From Burkholderiales bacterium (GTDB taxonomy: Bacteria > Pseudomonadota > Gammaproteobacteria > Burkholderiales > Nitrosomonadaceae): a stretch of 64,000 bases of DNA. The position numbers and the translations under genes were made by a program. Shown one piece after another: positions 18,424-27,163 of this stretch. The stretch is taken from positions 1,612,001 through 1,676,000 of the forward strand of contig JACKLR010000001.1 in NCBI GenBank assembly GCA_024235795.1, given 5' to 3'. The first letter of the stretch is position 1; each line of letters starts with the position of its first letter. The notes beneath the pieces were generated by a model that was not told the origin of the DNA, made no database searches, and saw nothing but the letters and a program-made list of their open reading frames with translations.

Positions 18424-19472
18424 TTATCTGCTATCTTCTTGAGTCCACCAACCTGGCTGGCGGCGTACGGGTTGCTTTCGATCAGGCACGATTATTAACC
18501 CTAAAAGGTCACAAGGTCATTATTCGCGCAAAGTCCGGCAATCATCACTGGTATCATCACCCGATTGATATCGATTACGTTAACGACCTGGCTTCGCCCT
18601 TTCTGCCAAACACTCCTTCACCGGATATCGTGATTGCAACGTTCTGGACTACGGTTCATGCCGCCACTCAGCTCGGTTGCCGCAATGTATTCCATTTTTG
18701 CCAAGGCTATGAAGGCGACATTCCTGAATATGCCGGCATCCGTCAACGCATTGAACAGGCTTACCGTCTTCCCATCCCCAAACTCACCGTAGGAAACTGG
18801 CTTACCAAGCGTCTGCAACAGATTTACAACGCGCCTGATTTTACAGTCCACACAATTGGCCAAATTGTCGACACGGCACTATTTAAACCGCCAAAATTCG
18901 TGATGTTTAGCCGCGTGTTGCGTAGACTGTTACGCCGTCCGGTTAAAATTCTATTGATAGGAATGTTTGAAAGCAGCGTCAAAGGAATTCCCGATGCCTT
19001 GCAAGCTATCAAACTGGTTAGAAATCAGAACATCAAACTGCATGTCACACGCGTTTCAAGCCACCCGTTATCTGAACAGGAAAAAACGATTACGCCGATT
19101 AATCACTACCTCACCCAGTTGCCGCCGCAAACAATTGCCCGGTTGTACCGTCAACATGATCTGATGATAGCACCATCCCATATTGCAGAAGGATTTGGCT
19201 TACCGTTTGCCGAAGCACTGGCAAGCGGATTACCCTGTATAGCTACGGCAATTCCCTCTCACATGAGTTTTGATAACACGCATGATTATGCCGCTTTTGT
19301 ACCGCCATCAAACTCCCAGGTTATGGCGCAAGCTTTACTGGAGCTACTCAACAATCCAGATCAGCAAGCATTTCTGCGCCAACGCGGACCGCAACTTATG
19401 CAAACCGTATTTTCTCAAAATGCGGCTATCGAACGACTTGAACAGCTATGCCAGAAATCACTAAATCACTAA
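18420..19472 (+). CDS. Family 4 glycosyltransferase
   Basis: The 350-residue protein has a GT-B fold. The N-terminal half opens with the acceptor-side loop NLAGGVRVAF. The C-terminal half has the GT4 donor site EGFGLPFAEALASGLPCIAT with the paired Glu residues. It would add a sugar to a lipid-linked or cell-surface glycan at the cytoplasmic membrane face. It starts in an ATGA overlap with wzt and overlaps the next gene by 25 bases, so translation is likely coupled. Donor and acceptor are unknown. Confidence 0.88.
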   Translation: MIICYLLESTNLAGGVRVAFDQARLLTLKGHKVIIRAKSGNHHWYHHPIDIDYVNDLASPFLPNTPSPDIVIATFWTTVHAATQLGCRNVFHFCQGYEGDIPEYAGIRQRIEQAYRLPIPKLTVGNWLTKRLQQIYNAPDFTVHTIGQIVDTALFKPPKFVMFSRVLRRLLRRPVKILLIGMFESSVKGIPDALQAIKLVRNQNIKLHVTRVSSHPLSEQEKTITPINHYLTQLPPQTIARLYRQHDLMIAPSHIAEGFGLPFAEALASGLPCIATAIPSHMSFDNTHDYAAFVPPSNSQVMAQALLELLNNPDQQAFLRQRGPQLMQTVFSQNAAIERLEQLCQKSLNH

Positions 19473-20374
19473 ACCAGTCGTTTCCCTTATGGCGCTACTT
19501 TTTTTGGGATATTCCACTCTGGGCTATCGGCTGGCGCTCGCAACACAGATGGCTACGCATACAATCCGCACTTTCAAAAGATGCAATCATGCTAAAAAAC
19601 AGCCTGCAAGCCTTTTATGCCGACAGAAAAAATCCGGTTGACATTGACAATGCAGTCAAACAAGCACTGCTTATCCGGACAATCAGGAACAGCGATGCTT
19701 ACGCATGCCTGGGGATTAACAAAAGAAACCTTTACAAAAACTTTTCTATCAGCGGGCTTGAACATTTACGCAGCAGGCTCGGACAAGATCGGCCAGTTTT
19801 TCTACTGACAGCACATATTGGCAGTTTTTACACAATTTCCATTGCGTTGGCACAATTGGGAATTCGCATCAACCCTGTCGCACGCACTGTTGACGACTCA
19901 CAATACAACCCACTGCCACAGCAGCTTTTTGAACATAGCAATTACTGGCTCACCCAGATCAAAATGCCAGGACAGTATATCTATACCAACAATACGCGCA
20001 GAATGGACAGACGTATTGTTTCAGCCTGCAAAGAAAACAAGATACTGCTGGTTTTACTCGATCTTCCGCGAAAATTTATTCCTGCCAATCGTCATCCCGT
20101 ACAGTTTCTTGGCAAAAAATCTTCCTTCCCAATCCGCTTGATCGATCTGGGTGTTAAATATAACGCGATTTTTTTAACGCTATGGAGTACGATTGAAACG
20201 AAACCTGACTTCTCATTTAAGCGCCGTCTGACCATTGACCCTGTTATTCAAACCACTGACAGAAAAAAAATCATACAAAGCTACGCAGACCGGCTATCCA
20301 GTATCGCTTATCAAGAACCGTGGCAATGGCTCGGATCTATGATCATCAATCAATATAACGAAGAAACTACATGA
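19448..20374 (+). CDS. LpxL/HtrB-like acyltransferase-family protein lacking the catalytic acid
   Basis: The 308-residue protein resembles the lipid A late acyltransferase family (LpxL/LpxM). It has the region RPVFLLTAHIGSFYT in place of the usual HX4(D/E) active site. The histidine (residue 123) is kept, but the acidic position holds Tyr128. Downstream family-like segments follow (VARTVDDSQYNPL; LLDLPR; FLGKKSSFP). No N-terminal TM anchor is obvious, though residues 12-30 are aromatic and hydrophobic. It may transfer an acyl or other group to the exported glycan, or be inactive. It is embedded in the export operon with overlaps on both sides. Confidence 0.65.
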   Translation: MPEITKSLNQSFPLWRYFFWDIPLWAIGWRSQHRWLRIQSALSKDAIMLKNSLQAFYADRKNPVDIDNAVKQALLIRTIRNSDAYACLGINKRNLYKNFSISGLEHLRSRLGQDRPVFLLTAHIGSFYTISIALAQLGIRINPVARTVDDSQYNPLPQQLFEHSNYWLTQIKMPGQYIYTNNTRRMDRRIVSACKENKILLVLLDLPRKFIPANRHPVQFLGKKSSFPIRLIDLGVKYNAIFLTLWSTIETKPDFSFKRRLTIDPVIQTTDRKKIIQSYADRLSSIAYQEPWQWLGSMIINQYNEETT

Positions 20375-21537
20375 ACGAACCACTCACTATATTTACATCG
20401 CTTACAGCATCGTATGCTGACACAGCTGAGCTTCAATTGTCGCTGGAAATGCTGCAAAAAGCATTTCCTCAAGCAACATGGATAACGCACACACTCGATT
20501 CACCGCTTTCGATAAAGGAACTGATCAAGAAAAATTCACCTGCAGCAGGATATGTTTTATTTATCAAAGAGCCCGCCATGCTCGTGAGCGAAGAAATGTA
20601 CCCTTTGTTGAAAAAACATCTCATGAAAAATCCCGGCATTCTGGCAGTGATGCCTAATGACCCTCCAAATGTACTCAAAATCGCGGCACCAAATTACTAT
20701 ACTTTGCGTGGCTTTGAGCAATTCAGCGAAGCATTGGCACAAAATGACACTGCCTGCACCGTCTATGATGGTCGCGAGTGCTGGATATTTCTGATGTCAG
20801 CGCATTCTCTTGCAAAACTCGATCTGCCAGACGATCCTTTTCAACTGCTGCAACAAATGCCAGCCGAGCAGATAACAATCATTTCCAAGGCATATGCGCA
20901 CCCTTTTTATAACTACTATAATGAAACCCGCCCTGACATCCTGCCTTTTGTACCCCAAAATATTCAATCGCTGCTCGATATCGGCTGCTCCCGAGGCGGG
21001 TTTGCCGCAACAGTCAAAAAAAAATTCAATTGTCGGGTTGCCGGCCTTGAAATAAACCGTCATGAAGCGAAAGCGGCAAAAGAAAAGCTCGACGCATTAT
21101 GGATCGGTGATGTTTTAACGCTGGACATCCCCGAACGGTTCGATTGCATCAGTTGTCTGGATGTATTAGAGCACATGCCCTACCCTGAAAAATTATTAAC
21201 GAAGATAACACAATGGCTTAAACCGGATGGCAGCATCCTATTGAATGTTCCCAATGTCGGTTTCTGGGCTGTAGTAGAAGATTTGCTTGCAGGCCGCTGG
21301 GATTACGTACCAGTGGGCATATTATGCAATACGCATCTCCGGTTCTATACCCAGCATTCTTTACAGGAATTACTAAAAAGCTGTGGATTGACTGTCACGC
21401 TTCTCAATAAACAAATTATTCCAATACCAGATCGATTGTTAACTGGCTTCAAACATTATCAAGAAGCAGGTCTGAAAATTGATTATGAAAACTTATCAGC
21501 CAACGCCTTCACTGTATTAGCGAAACGCGCGCAATGA
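20371..21537 (+). CDS. Two-part protein with C-terminal SAM methyltransferase domain
   Basis: Residues about 1-180 form an unrecognised N-terminal domain that looks like a degenerate glycosyltransferase-A fold. Residues about 195-385 are a class I methyltransferase: LLDIGCSRGGFAA (motif I), LEIN (motif II acid), FDCISCLDVLEHMPYPE, LKPDGSILLNVPN. Methyl caps on glycan ends are recognised by Wzt tail domains in known systems, so a capping role is a reasonable inference. It begins in a 4-base overlap with the acyltransferase-like gene and is last in the operon. Confidence 0.75.
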   Translation: MNEPLTIFTSLTASYADTAELQLSLEMLQKAFPQATWITHTLDSPLSIKELIKKNSPAAGYVLFIKEPAMLVSEEMYPLLKKHLMKNPGILAVMPNDPPNVLKIAAPNYYTLRGFEQFSEALAQNDTACTVYDGRECWIFLMSAHSLAKLDLPDDPFQLLQQMPAEQITIISKAYAHPFYNYYNETRPDILPFVPQNIQSLLDIGCSRGGFAATVKKKFNCRVAGLEINRHEAKAAKEKLDALWIGDVLTLDIPERFDCISCLDVLEHMPYPEKLLTKITQWLKPDGSILLNVPNVGFWAVVEDLLAGRWDYVPVGILCNTHLRFYTQHSLQELLKSCGLTVTLLNKQIIPIPDRLLTGFKHYQEAGLKIDYENLSANAFTVLAKRAQ

Positions 21538-21553
21538 AAGATGCCAAATCAAC

Positions 21554-21734
21554 CCAGATTTTCCATCAGGTAAGTTTTCTAATGGAAGCCATTAGAGAAA
21601 CTTGTTGGATATAATTCAGTTTTTCTAAATTAGAGCAGCCTAAATCCGCATGTTTTTCTTCCGGAAAATTTCGATATAAAATTGTTTATTTGATTGGTTT
21701 CTCGTTATTGAGAAATTGCTAATGGAAAATCTGG
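21554..21734. mobile_element. MITE-like element with 13-bp terminal inverted repeats
   Basis: CCAGATTTTCCAT (21554-21566) and its exact reverse complement ATGGAAAATCTGG (21722-21734) bound a 181-base AT-rich segment with no coding capacity. Similarity continues inward after the perfect match (a shared AG, then related T-rich sequence). Just inside the left end is a second hairpin, TCTAATGG/CCATTAGA. No clear target duplication is seen. It could instead be the eroded ends of an insertion sequence. Confidence 0.5.
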
Positions 21735-21763
21735 TATAAAATAGATCTGCCCAGCCCTTAACC

Positions 21764-22240
21764 GGCAGACGTCATCCCCCTATCCAGCACAAATTATGAT
21801 GTTGTTTATTCAATCGCCGCACTCGAACATGTTGTCAACCCTACTGGAGTCATCAAGGAAATTCATCGTCTTCTTCGCCCTGGCGGTCTTGCGATTCACG
21901 AGATTGATCTCAAGCACCACGGCTCCAGCGACCACTACGGTTCCTAGAAATGACTGAACCAGAATGGACTCGCCTATCCAGTCCGTATGGAAACGAACGC
22001 TCACTTAATGCACTTCTAGATAACTCATGGCAGAGTGATTTACTGTAATCGCATTCGAATGTCCGATTGGGTTAGGCACTTCCGAGAAGCCGGATTCGAA
22101 GTCGCGTTAATAGAACCGCTTGCGACTCTCGAACCCATTTCGTGCGCAAGGAAAGATTCCACCAGGATTTCAGAGAATATTCCGACGATGACCTGGCCTT
22201 GTGGCATTTCGCATCGTCGCTCAGGCTTGAAATACAGTAA
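21764..22240 (+). pseudogene. Decayed SAM methyltransferase C-terminal region
   Basis: Conceptual translation in three alternating frames rebuilds one protein: a methyltransferase core (YDVVYSIAALEHVVNP, IHRLLRPGGLAIHEIDLKHH), then MTEPEWTRLSSPYGNERSLNA, then RMSDWVRHFREAGFEVALIEP, then RKERFHQDFREYSDDDLALWHF. At least three frame changes and several stops interrupt it, and the N-terminal SAM motif is missing. It is probably a lost glycan-modifying gene of the adjacent export cluster. Confidence 0.75.
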
Positions 22241-22396
22241 TGATTTCTATATAGCCTGTCGAAATGGGCTAGTACTCATATCGCCATAGCCATTTGCGTT
22301 TTACACACCGCATTCTCTGCGTGACATGCTAAAAGTTAACAAATTTGTCCTATCTTTCAGATAGTTGAAGAACAGCGAAGAACGCTTGATAAGCAG

Positions 22397-23575
22397 CTAA
22401 TGGCCCTGAACGCCAGCTTTTTCCTGTTTTCTCATGCTGCCCGAAACGAGTTTATATTCGAGCAGGCGGCATTCCAGTGCGCCGTTAAACAAAGGAATAC
22501 GGCGTGATGCCTTGAGGCGGATCGTTTTGGGCAATGCCGGGTCGGCGGATAATATATAGGCATTCCATCCACTGAATTTGTTTTTCAGCATATCGCCGAG
22601 TTTTGGATAAAATGCGGTCAAAGACTCGGTTTCACCGATGCGAATGCCATAAGGAGGATTGGCAACCACTATACCGCTTGGTTCCGGTGCGGAAATTTCC
22701 AGGATGTTGGCCTGTTTCAGATATACAGCATCAAGTAATCCAGCCGCCTCCAGGTTAATACGCGCATCCGCCAATGCGTAACCATACAGATCGCTTCCGT
22801 AGATCGGCAACTTTGATAACGGATGTTGTGCTGCATGCGCCTTGTTTTTGAGCATTTGCCATAATTGCTGATCAAAATGGTTGAACTGCTCGAAGGCAAA
22901 GTGGCGTTGTGAACCGGGCGCGATGTTTAGTGCAATTTGAGCGGCTTCGAGCAAGAAAGTACCGCTGCCGCACATGGGATCGAGTAATGGTGTATGTGGT
23001 TGCCAGCCTGTGAGACAAAGTATGCCAGCCGCCAGGTTTTCACGTAATGGCGCTTCTCCTGACGCTTTTCGATACCCGCGTTTAAATAACGCCTCACCGG
23101 ATGTATCCAGATAGAGGGTAAATTCATGCGCATCCAGAAAACCGTGGATACGAATATCGGGATGCACGGTATCAACGCTGGGTCTTTTGCCGGTTATTTT
23201 ACGAAATTTATCGCATACCGCATCCTTGATTTTTAGCGTAGTAAAATCCAGACTGCGTAGTGGACATTTGATAGCGGTCAGATTGACGCGTATGGTCAAA
23301 TCGGGCGAAAACCATTCATGCCAGGGCAAAGACAGCGTGTTATTGTAGATATCCTCTTCAGTTTTGTAGGGCTTTTGGGTTATCTGCCACAAAATACGGC
23401 TGGCGATACGGCTATTCAGGTTGGCGCGATAGCAAGCTCGCCAATCTCCCTGAAAGTGCGCACCGCCTTTGGCGGGCCGAACCGCTTCGGCACCTATAGT
23501 TACCAATTCATCAGCCAGGACCGACTCAAGCCCTCTAGGACATGGGGCAAAAAATCGCAGCGTATGCGCGTTCAA
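22397..23575 (-). CDS. THUMP-domain rRNA/RNA methyltransferase (RlmL N-terminal type)
   Basis: The protein resembles the m2G2445-methylating half of RlmKL. It has an N-terminal ferredoxin-like/THUMP region (about 1-165, FFAPCPRGLESVLADEL), then a Rossmann methyltransferase with LLDPMCGSGTFLLEAA and the amino-methyltransferase motif VVANPPYG. The second (RlmK) domain is absent. I prefer a TTG start at 23575, giving MNAHTLRFFAPCPRG and no overlap with the DUF423 gene; an ATG at 23656 would overlap it by 77 bases. Probably co-transcribed with DUF423. Confidence 0.85.
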   Translation of the reverse strand: MNAHTLRFFAPCPRGLESVLADELVTIGAEAVRPAKGGAHFQGDWRACYRANLNSRIASRILWQITQKPYKTEEDIYNNTLSLPWHEWFSPDLTIRVNLTAIKCPLRSLDFTTLKIKDAVCDKFRKITGKRPSVDTVHPDIRIHGFLDAHEFTLYLDTSGEALFKRGYRKASGEAPLRENLAAGILCLTGWQPHTPLLDPMCGSGTFLLEAAQIALNIAPGSQRHFAFEQFNHFDQQLWQMLKNKAHAAQHPLSKLPIYGSDLYGYALADARINLEAAGLLDAVYLKQANILEISAPEPSGIVVANPPYGIRIGETESLTAFYPKLGDMLKNKFSGWNAYILSADPALPKTIRLKASRRIPLFNGALECRLLEYKLVSGSMRKQEKAGVQGH

Positions 23576-23579
23576 ACGC

Positions 23580-23966
23580 TTACTGATCAGGGCTTTTCTC
23601 TTTCCAAAGCGCAATGGCAAGAATTGCCCATGCGATAAGGAAAGAAACTCCGCCAAATGGTGTAATCATACCTAACGCGCGTATTTCTGTCAGGCTGAGC
23701 AGATACAAACTGACGCTAAACAAAATAATACCCAGTAACATGAACCAGCCGGATAATTCTATGAGGCGTGATTTGGCGAAATTTACCAGGAGCAAACCGA
23801 TAAACAGCAGACCCAGTGCATGATAGAAATGATACTGTACGCCAGTATGAAAAATGGTCAGCATCTCACTGCTGAGTATGTTTTTTAAACCATGCGCACC
23901 GAAAGCGCCGAGAGCAATGCAAAGAAAAGTATTGACGGCGCCCAGTAAGAGAAAAGTTTTAGACAT
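23580..23966 (-). CDS. DUF423 family inner-membrane protein (YgdD-like)
   Basis: The 128-residue protein has four TM helices and the family signature GAFGAHGLKN near the N-terminus; the third and fourth helices contain FSVSLYLLSL and GGVSFLIAWAILA. Function is unknown. In E. coli the homologue ygdD neighbours the rRNA methyltransferase gene rlmM; here too the next gene is an rRNA methyltransferase of a different subfamily. Confidence 0.9.
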   Translation of the reverse strand: MSKTFLLLGAVNTFLCIALGAFGAHGLKNILSSEMLTIFHTGVQYHFYHALGLLFIGLLLVNFAKSRLIELSGWFMLLGIILFSVSLYLLSLTEIRALGMITPFGGVSFLIAWAILAIALWKEKSPDQ

Positions 23967-24058
23967 TGGGTTTTTCCTTTACGGGAATTATTGATAGTAA
24001 ATAATTTTCAGGTTGTCAGATCACTGTTTGATCATGACTAAGTTGACGAAGTACTCGA

Positions 24059-25405
24059 TTATTTTTTGTTGATTTTTATCACTGTTGCGTCGACTTCCCC
24101 TTGTGCGAATTTTACCTGAATTTTTTCTCCGCTACGGACTTGATTCACATCATGGACTACTTTCCCCTGTGACGAATAAGTAATGCTGTAACCCCTGTCT
24201 AAAATTGATTGCGGGTTTAAATGCATTAATTTTACTTGCTGGCGTTGTAATTGATTGTCCAAGGCAACAAAATACTGAAAAAAAATCTGTTGTAACCGTG
24301 TTGCCAGCTTGCTCTGCTGTTCTGCGAGGCGAGCAAGATCTGGGCGGCTTGATTCGATGTATTGTTGGCACTCTTTGATTCTCCATAACTTTCTTTCAGT
24401 CTGATACACCCAGCTGCCCATTAAACGTTCCTGTAAATGCTGAAAATGTACAAATTGATTTTTGATTCGCTCTCCCGGATGAACAAGGCGGTGCGCAAGT
24501 ACATCAATGCGCTGCATGCGGTTTTCCAGATGATGCATCATTGAGCGTTGCAGGTGATGGTACTGCTTTTTCAACTGCTGTTGCAACGCCTCTATTGCCG
24601 GACTTGCCAATTCAGCAGCACCTGACGGTGTAGGCGCACGCTTATCGGCAACAAAATCGGCAATGGTGAAATCTGTTTCATGCCCTATACCGCTGATTAC
24701 CGGGATTGAACACGCCGCTATTGCTTGCGCGACGACTTCTTCATTAAACGCCCACAAATCTTCGATGCTGCCACCGCCCCTGCACAAAATCAAGATATCG
24801 CATTCTTGTCTTTTACTTGCGGTTGCTATAGATGCTGCAATATTTTTTGCCGCTTCTTTGCCTTGCACGGGAGTGGGATAGATAATCACTGGCAGCATGG
24901 GCATACGACGCTGCAACGTGGTGACGACATCACGTAATGCTGCCGTAAGCGGGGATGTGATGATGCCTATCTGCCGGGGAAAGGCAGGAAGCTTTTTTTT
25001 GCGCGCGGGATCAAATAGGCCTTCTTTTTCCAGACGCGCTTTTAGCAGTTCAAATGCCTCAAACAATTTACCCAGGCCTGCACTGCGGATCGTCTCAACA
25101 TTCAGCTGAAAATCGCCGCGCGCTTCATAAAGCGATACCAGTCCCAAAACCTCGACTTGCGCGCCTTCCTTGGGCTGCCAGTCAATATATTGGTTTTTAT
25201 GTCTAAACATAACGCACCGGACTTGTGCATTAGCGTCTTTGAGCGAAAAATACCAGTGTCCTGATGGATATTGCTTGAGATTTGAAATTTCACCATTTAC
25301 CCAAAGTAAGGGAATATTGTTTTCCAGAACTGTTTTTGCAATACGATTCAACTCGCTTACCGTTAGAATCTTATGCGCAATCTCAAGTGTTGGTAACAAA
25401 CTCAT
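24059..25405 (-). CDS. xseA: Exodeoxyribonuclease VII large subunit
   Basis: XseA with XseB degrades single-stranded DNA from both ends. The 448-residue protein has an N-terminal OB fold (about 15-115, LWVNGEISNLKQYPSGHWYFSLKD), the catalytic domain with ILCRGGGSIEDLWAFNEE and GIGHETDFTIADFVADKRAPTPSGAAEL, a long coiled coil (about 270-390) and the C-terminal segment ILDRGYSI. XseB is not in the window. It is divergent from the ExbB-like gene. Confidence 0.96.
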   Translation of the reverse strand: MSLLPTLEIAHKILTVSELNRIAKTVLENNIPLLWVNGEISNLKQYPSGHWYFSLKDANAQVRCVMFRHKNQYIDWQPKEGAQVEVLGLVSLYEARGDFQLNVETIRSAGLGKLFEAFELLKARLEKEGLFDPARKKKLPAFPRQIGIITSPLTAALRDVVTTLQRRMPMLPVIIYPTPVQGKEAAKNIAASIATASKRQECDILILCRGGGSIEDLWAFNEEVVAQAIAACSIPVISGIGHETDFTIADFVADKRAPTPSGAAELASPAIEALQQQLKKQYHHLQRSMMHHLENRMQRIDVLAHRLVHPGERIKNQFVHFQHLQERLMGSWVYQTERKLWRIKECQQYIESSRPDLARLAEQQSKLATRLQQIFFQYFVALDNQLQRQQVKLMHLNPQSILDRGYSITYSSQGKVVHDVNQVRSGEKIQVKFAQGEVDATVIKINKK

Positions 25406-25584
25406 AGGAATATTTTATAATAATCCACATGTCCAGATAAAATTGGAAAATTAAAATGTTTTAAGCATTATAAATCATGGTGTTATTGTAACATTTTGTT
25501 TATAAAAAATAATTAAACTGACTCAAAATTCAGCTATATAGAAAATCCTATTTGCACCGGGATCTTATTAACGATTCACAAGTG

Positions 25585-25619
25585 TTATTCACAAACTTAT
25601 ACACAGAATTTGTGGACAA
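25585..25619. promoter_or_regulatory. Cluster of three DnaA-box-like sites
   Basis: TTATTCACA (25585-25593) and TTATACACA (25597-25605) both fit the DnaA box TTATnCACA exactly. A third, reversed, site reads TTGTCCACA on the minus strand (25611-25619; one mismatch). They sit in the 325-base divergent gap between xseA and the ExbB-like gene, and may bind DnaA for gene control or titration. Confidence 0.55.
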
Positions 25620-25730
25620 AAGATAGATATTGTTGCTGAAAACAGATAGGCAGGATACATTATGTAGCTGGGTTTGGGGAGGAATTTACCCATTGTTTAA
25701 TATCTATCTGGTTAATGAGGAGAATGATGC

Positions 25731-26381
25731 GTGTTTTCGTTAATTGAAGCAGCTGGTTGGCCTATCTGGCCTATTATTATTGCTTCTATCATTGCTGTGG
25801 GCATTATTGGAGAACGGATATGGTCGTTACGACAAGGCGTCGTTGCGCCAAAGGATTTATTGCCCAAGGTATTGAATGAATACAAAAGAAGTGGTGTTAC
25901 GCTGGATATGATTTCAAAACTCCAACAGCATTCGCCGCTGGGACAAATTTTCGCGGCCGGACTGCAAAATGAAAATAGTTCGCGCGAGATCATGAAGGAA
26001 TCTATCGAAGAAGCAGGCCGTGTGGTGACGCATGATCTGGATCGCTACCTCACTACATTAGGAACCATTGCCGCGCTGAGTCCGTTAATGGGCTTGTTTG
26101 GCACCCTTGTTGGCATGATAGAAATCTTCGGATCTAATTCTCCCGCTGGTAGCAATCCGGCGCAACTTGCCTATGGCATTTCTGTTGCACTCTATAATGC
26201 AGCCTTTGGTATACTGGTTGCCATTCCAAGCATGATTTTTTACCGCCATTTTCGCGCAAAAGTTGATGCATTAGCCATTGAAATGGAATTACAAGCGCTA
26301 AAATTGGTCGAAACTGTTCAAGGAGAACGCAAACCGGTTGGCTTGCGTACCGATCAAAGTACCGTAAATTCATATAGATAA
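25731..26381 (+). CDS. MotA/TolQ/ExbB-type proton channel protein
   Basis: The 216-residue protein has three TM helices: one near residues 8-28, and a pair around 110-135 and 150-175 with the ExbB/TolQ core LGTIAALSPLMGLFGTLVGMIEIF. Such subunits use proton flow to energise TonB- or Tol-type outer-membrane work and need an ExbD/TolR partner. The start is GTG 25731 with GAGGAG upstream. An exbD-lpxK type continuation usual in betaproteobacteria is missing: decayed hpnA sequence begins 50 bases after the stop. It is therefore an orphan here. Confidence 0.85.
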   Translation: MFSLIEAAGWPIWPIIIASIIAVGIIGERIWSLRQGVVAPKDLLPKVLNEYKRSGVTLDMISKLQQHSPLGQIFAAGLQNENSSREIMKESIEEAGRVVTHDLDRYLTTLGTIAALSPLMGLFGTLVGMIEIFGSNSPAGSNPAQLAYGISVALYNAAFGILVAIPSMIFYRHFRAKVDALAIEMELQALKLVETVQGERKPVGLRTDQSTVNSYR

Positions 26382-26431
26382 TTTTAAATATTATTGCTTG
26401 CATAAGCTCAGCACAATTCTATGATTGAATA

Positions 26432-27011
26432 ATTACAAAATATTACTCGCGCGTAGTAAATAAGCTGCTTGCGCGAGGTGAAACTGTCCGCGTACTGGAA
26501 TTACTGGATGAATCGCTCCCGCCTACCAGACGTGGAAGTAATACGCGGACAGTATGTGTTGCTGATACCACCGGAAAAGCATTAAAAGATGTTCACAGAC
26601 TTTATTATCGGACAGCAAACCCAAACCTATGGGCACATGACAAAAAAGATTTCAGGCGTATCAATTATGATGACACTTATACAGTGACAGTGCTGCAAGA
26701 AGCCACAAAGTGCGACCTTGAAAGCAGCAGAAAACAGCCTTCCCGCTAATATTGTTACGCATGATTGAGTAAAATACCGGACTTGTTATGCCAAAAACAC
26801 GCATTCCCTATTGGATTGCTTTGACTACAGGTGTTGTTTCTGAATTTCTGGCTGATGATGTAACGTGCCCACAACCCAAAGCGCCATTAATGACAAACGA
26901 CTGACGCATTATCCAATGAATTCTGGTAGCAAGAAAACAGTCAAAGCGTTAAGGTTGCCGCAAAACGCATCACACCAAGTATTGGCAGTTGAGGCAGTTG
27001 AAATTGATTGA
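26432..27011 (+). pseudogene. hpnA: Eroded hopanoid-associated NAD-dependent epimerase (HpnA-like)
   Basis: Three separate stretches match the order of HpnA-type sugar epimerases. 26432-26749 reads like the N-terminal half (VVNKLLARGETVRVL; DVHRLYYRTANPNLWAHDKKDFRRINYDDT) but lacks a start codon and the glycine-rich NAD motif. 26788-26904 gives IPYWIALTTGVVSEFLAD...PPKAPL-like sequence (here CPQPKAPL). About 26925-27011 gives a KTVKALRLPQNASHQVLAVEAVE tail-like segment spread over a third frame. The central catalytic YxxxK part is lost. It sits upstream of mlaA, shc and hpnG, where a hopanoid locus would carry hpnA. Confidence 0.7.
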
Positions 27012-27163
27012 CTGAGTCGGCAAGAAGACTTGATTACACGTCGTTTGTCAATTCAGCAAAGCATATAGATATAGTTTAAGTGGCATCTTAATTTTGTGAC
27101 ATGTTAATAACATCTCATATTAAAATAACATCATCTTTACAAATTGGTCGGTTTTATAGGTAA

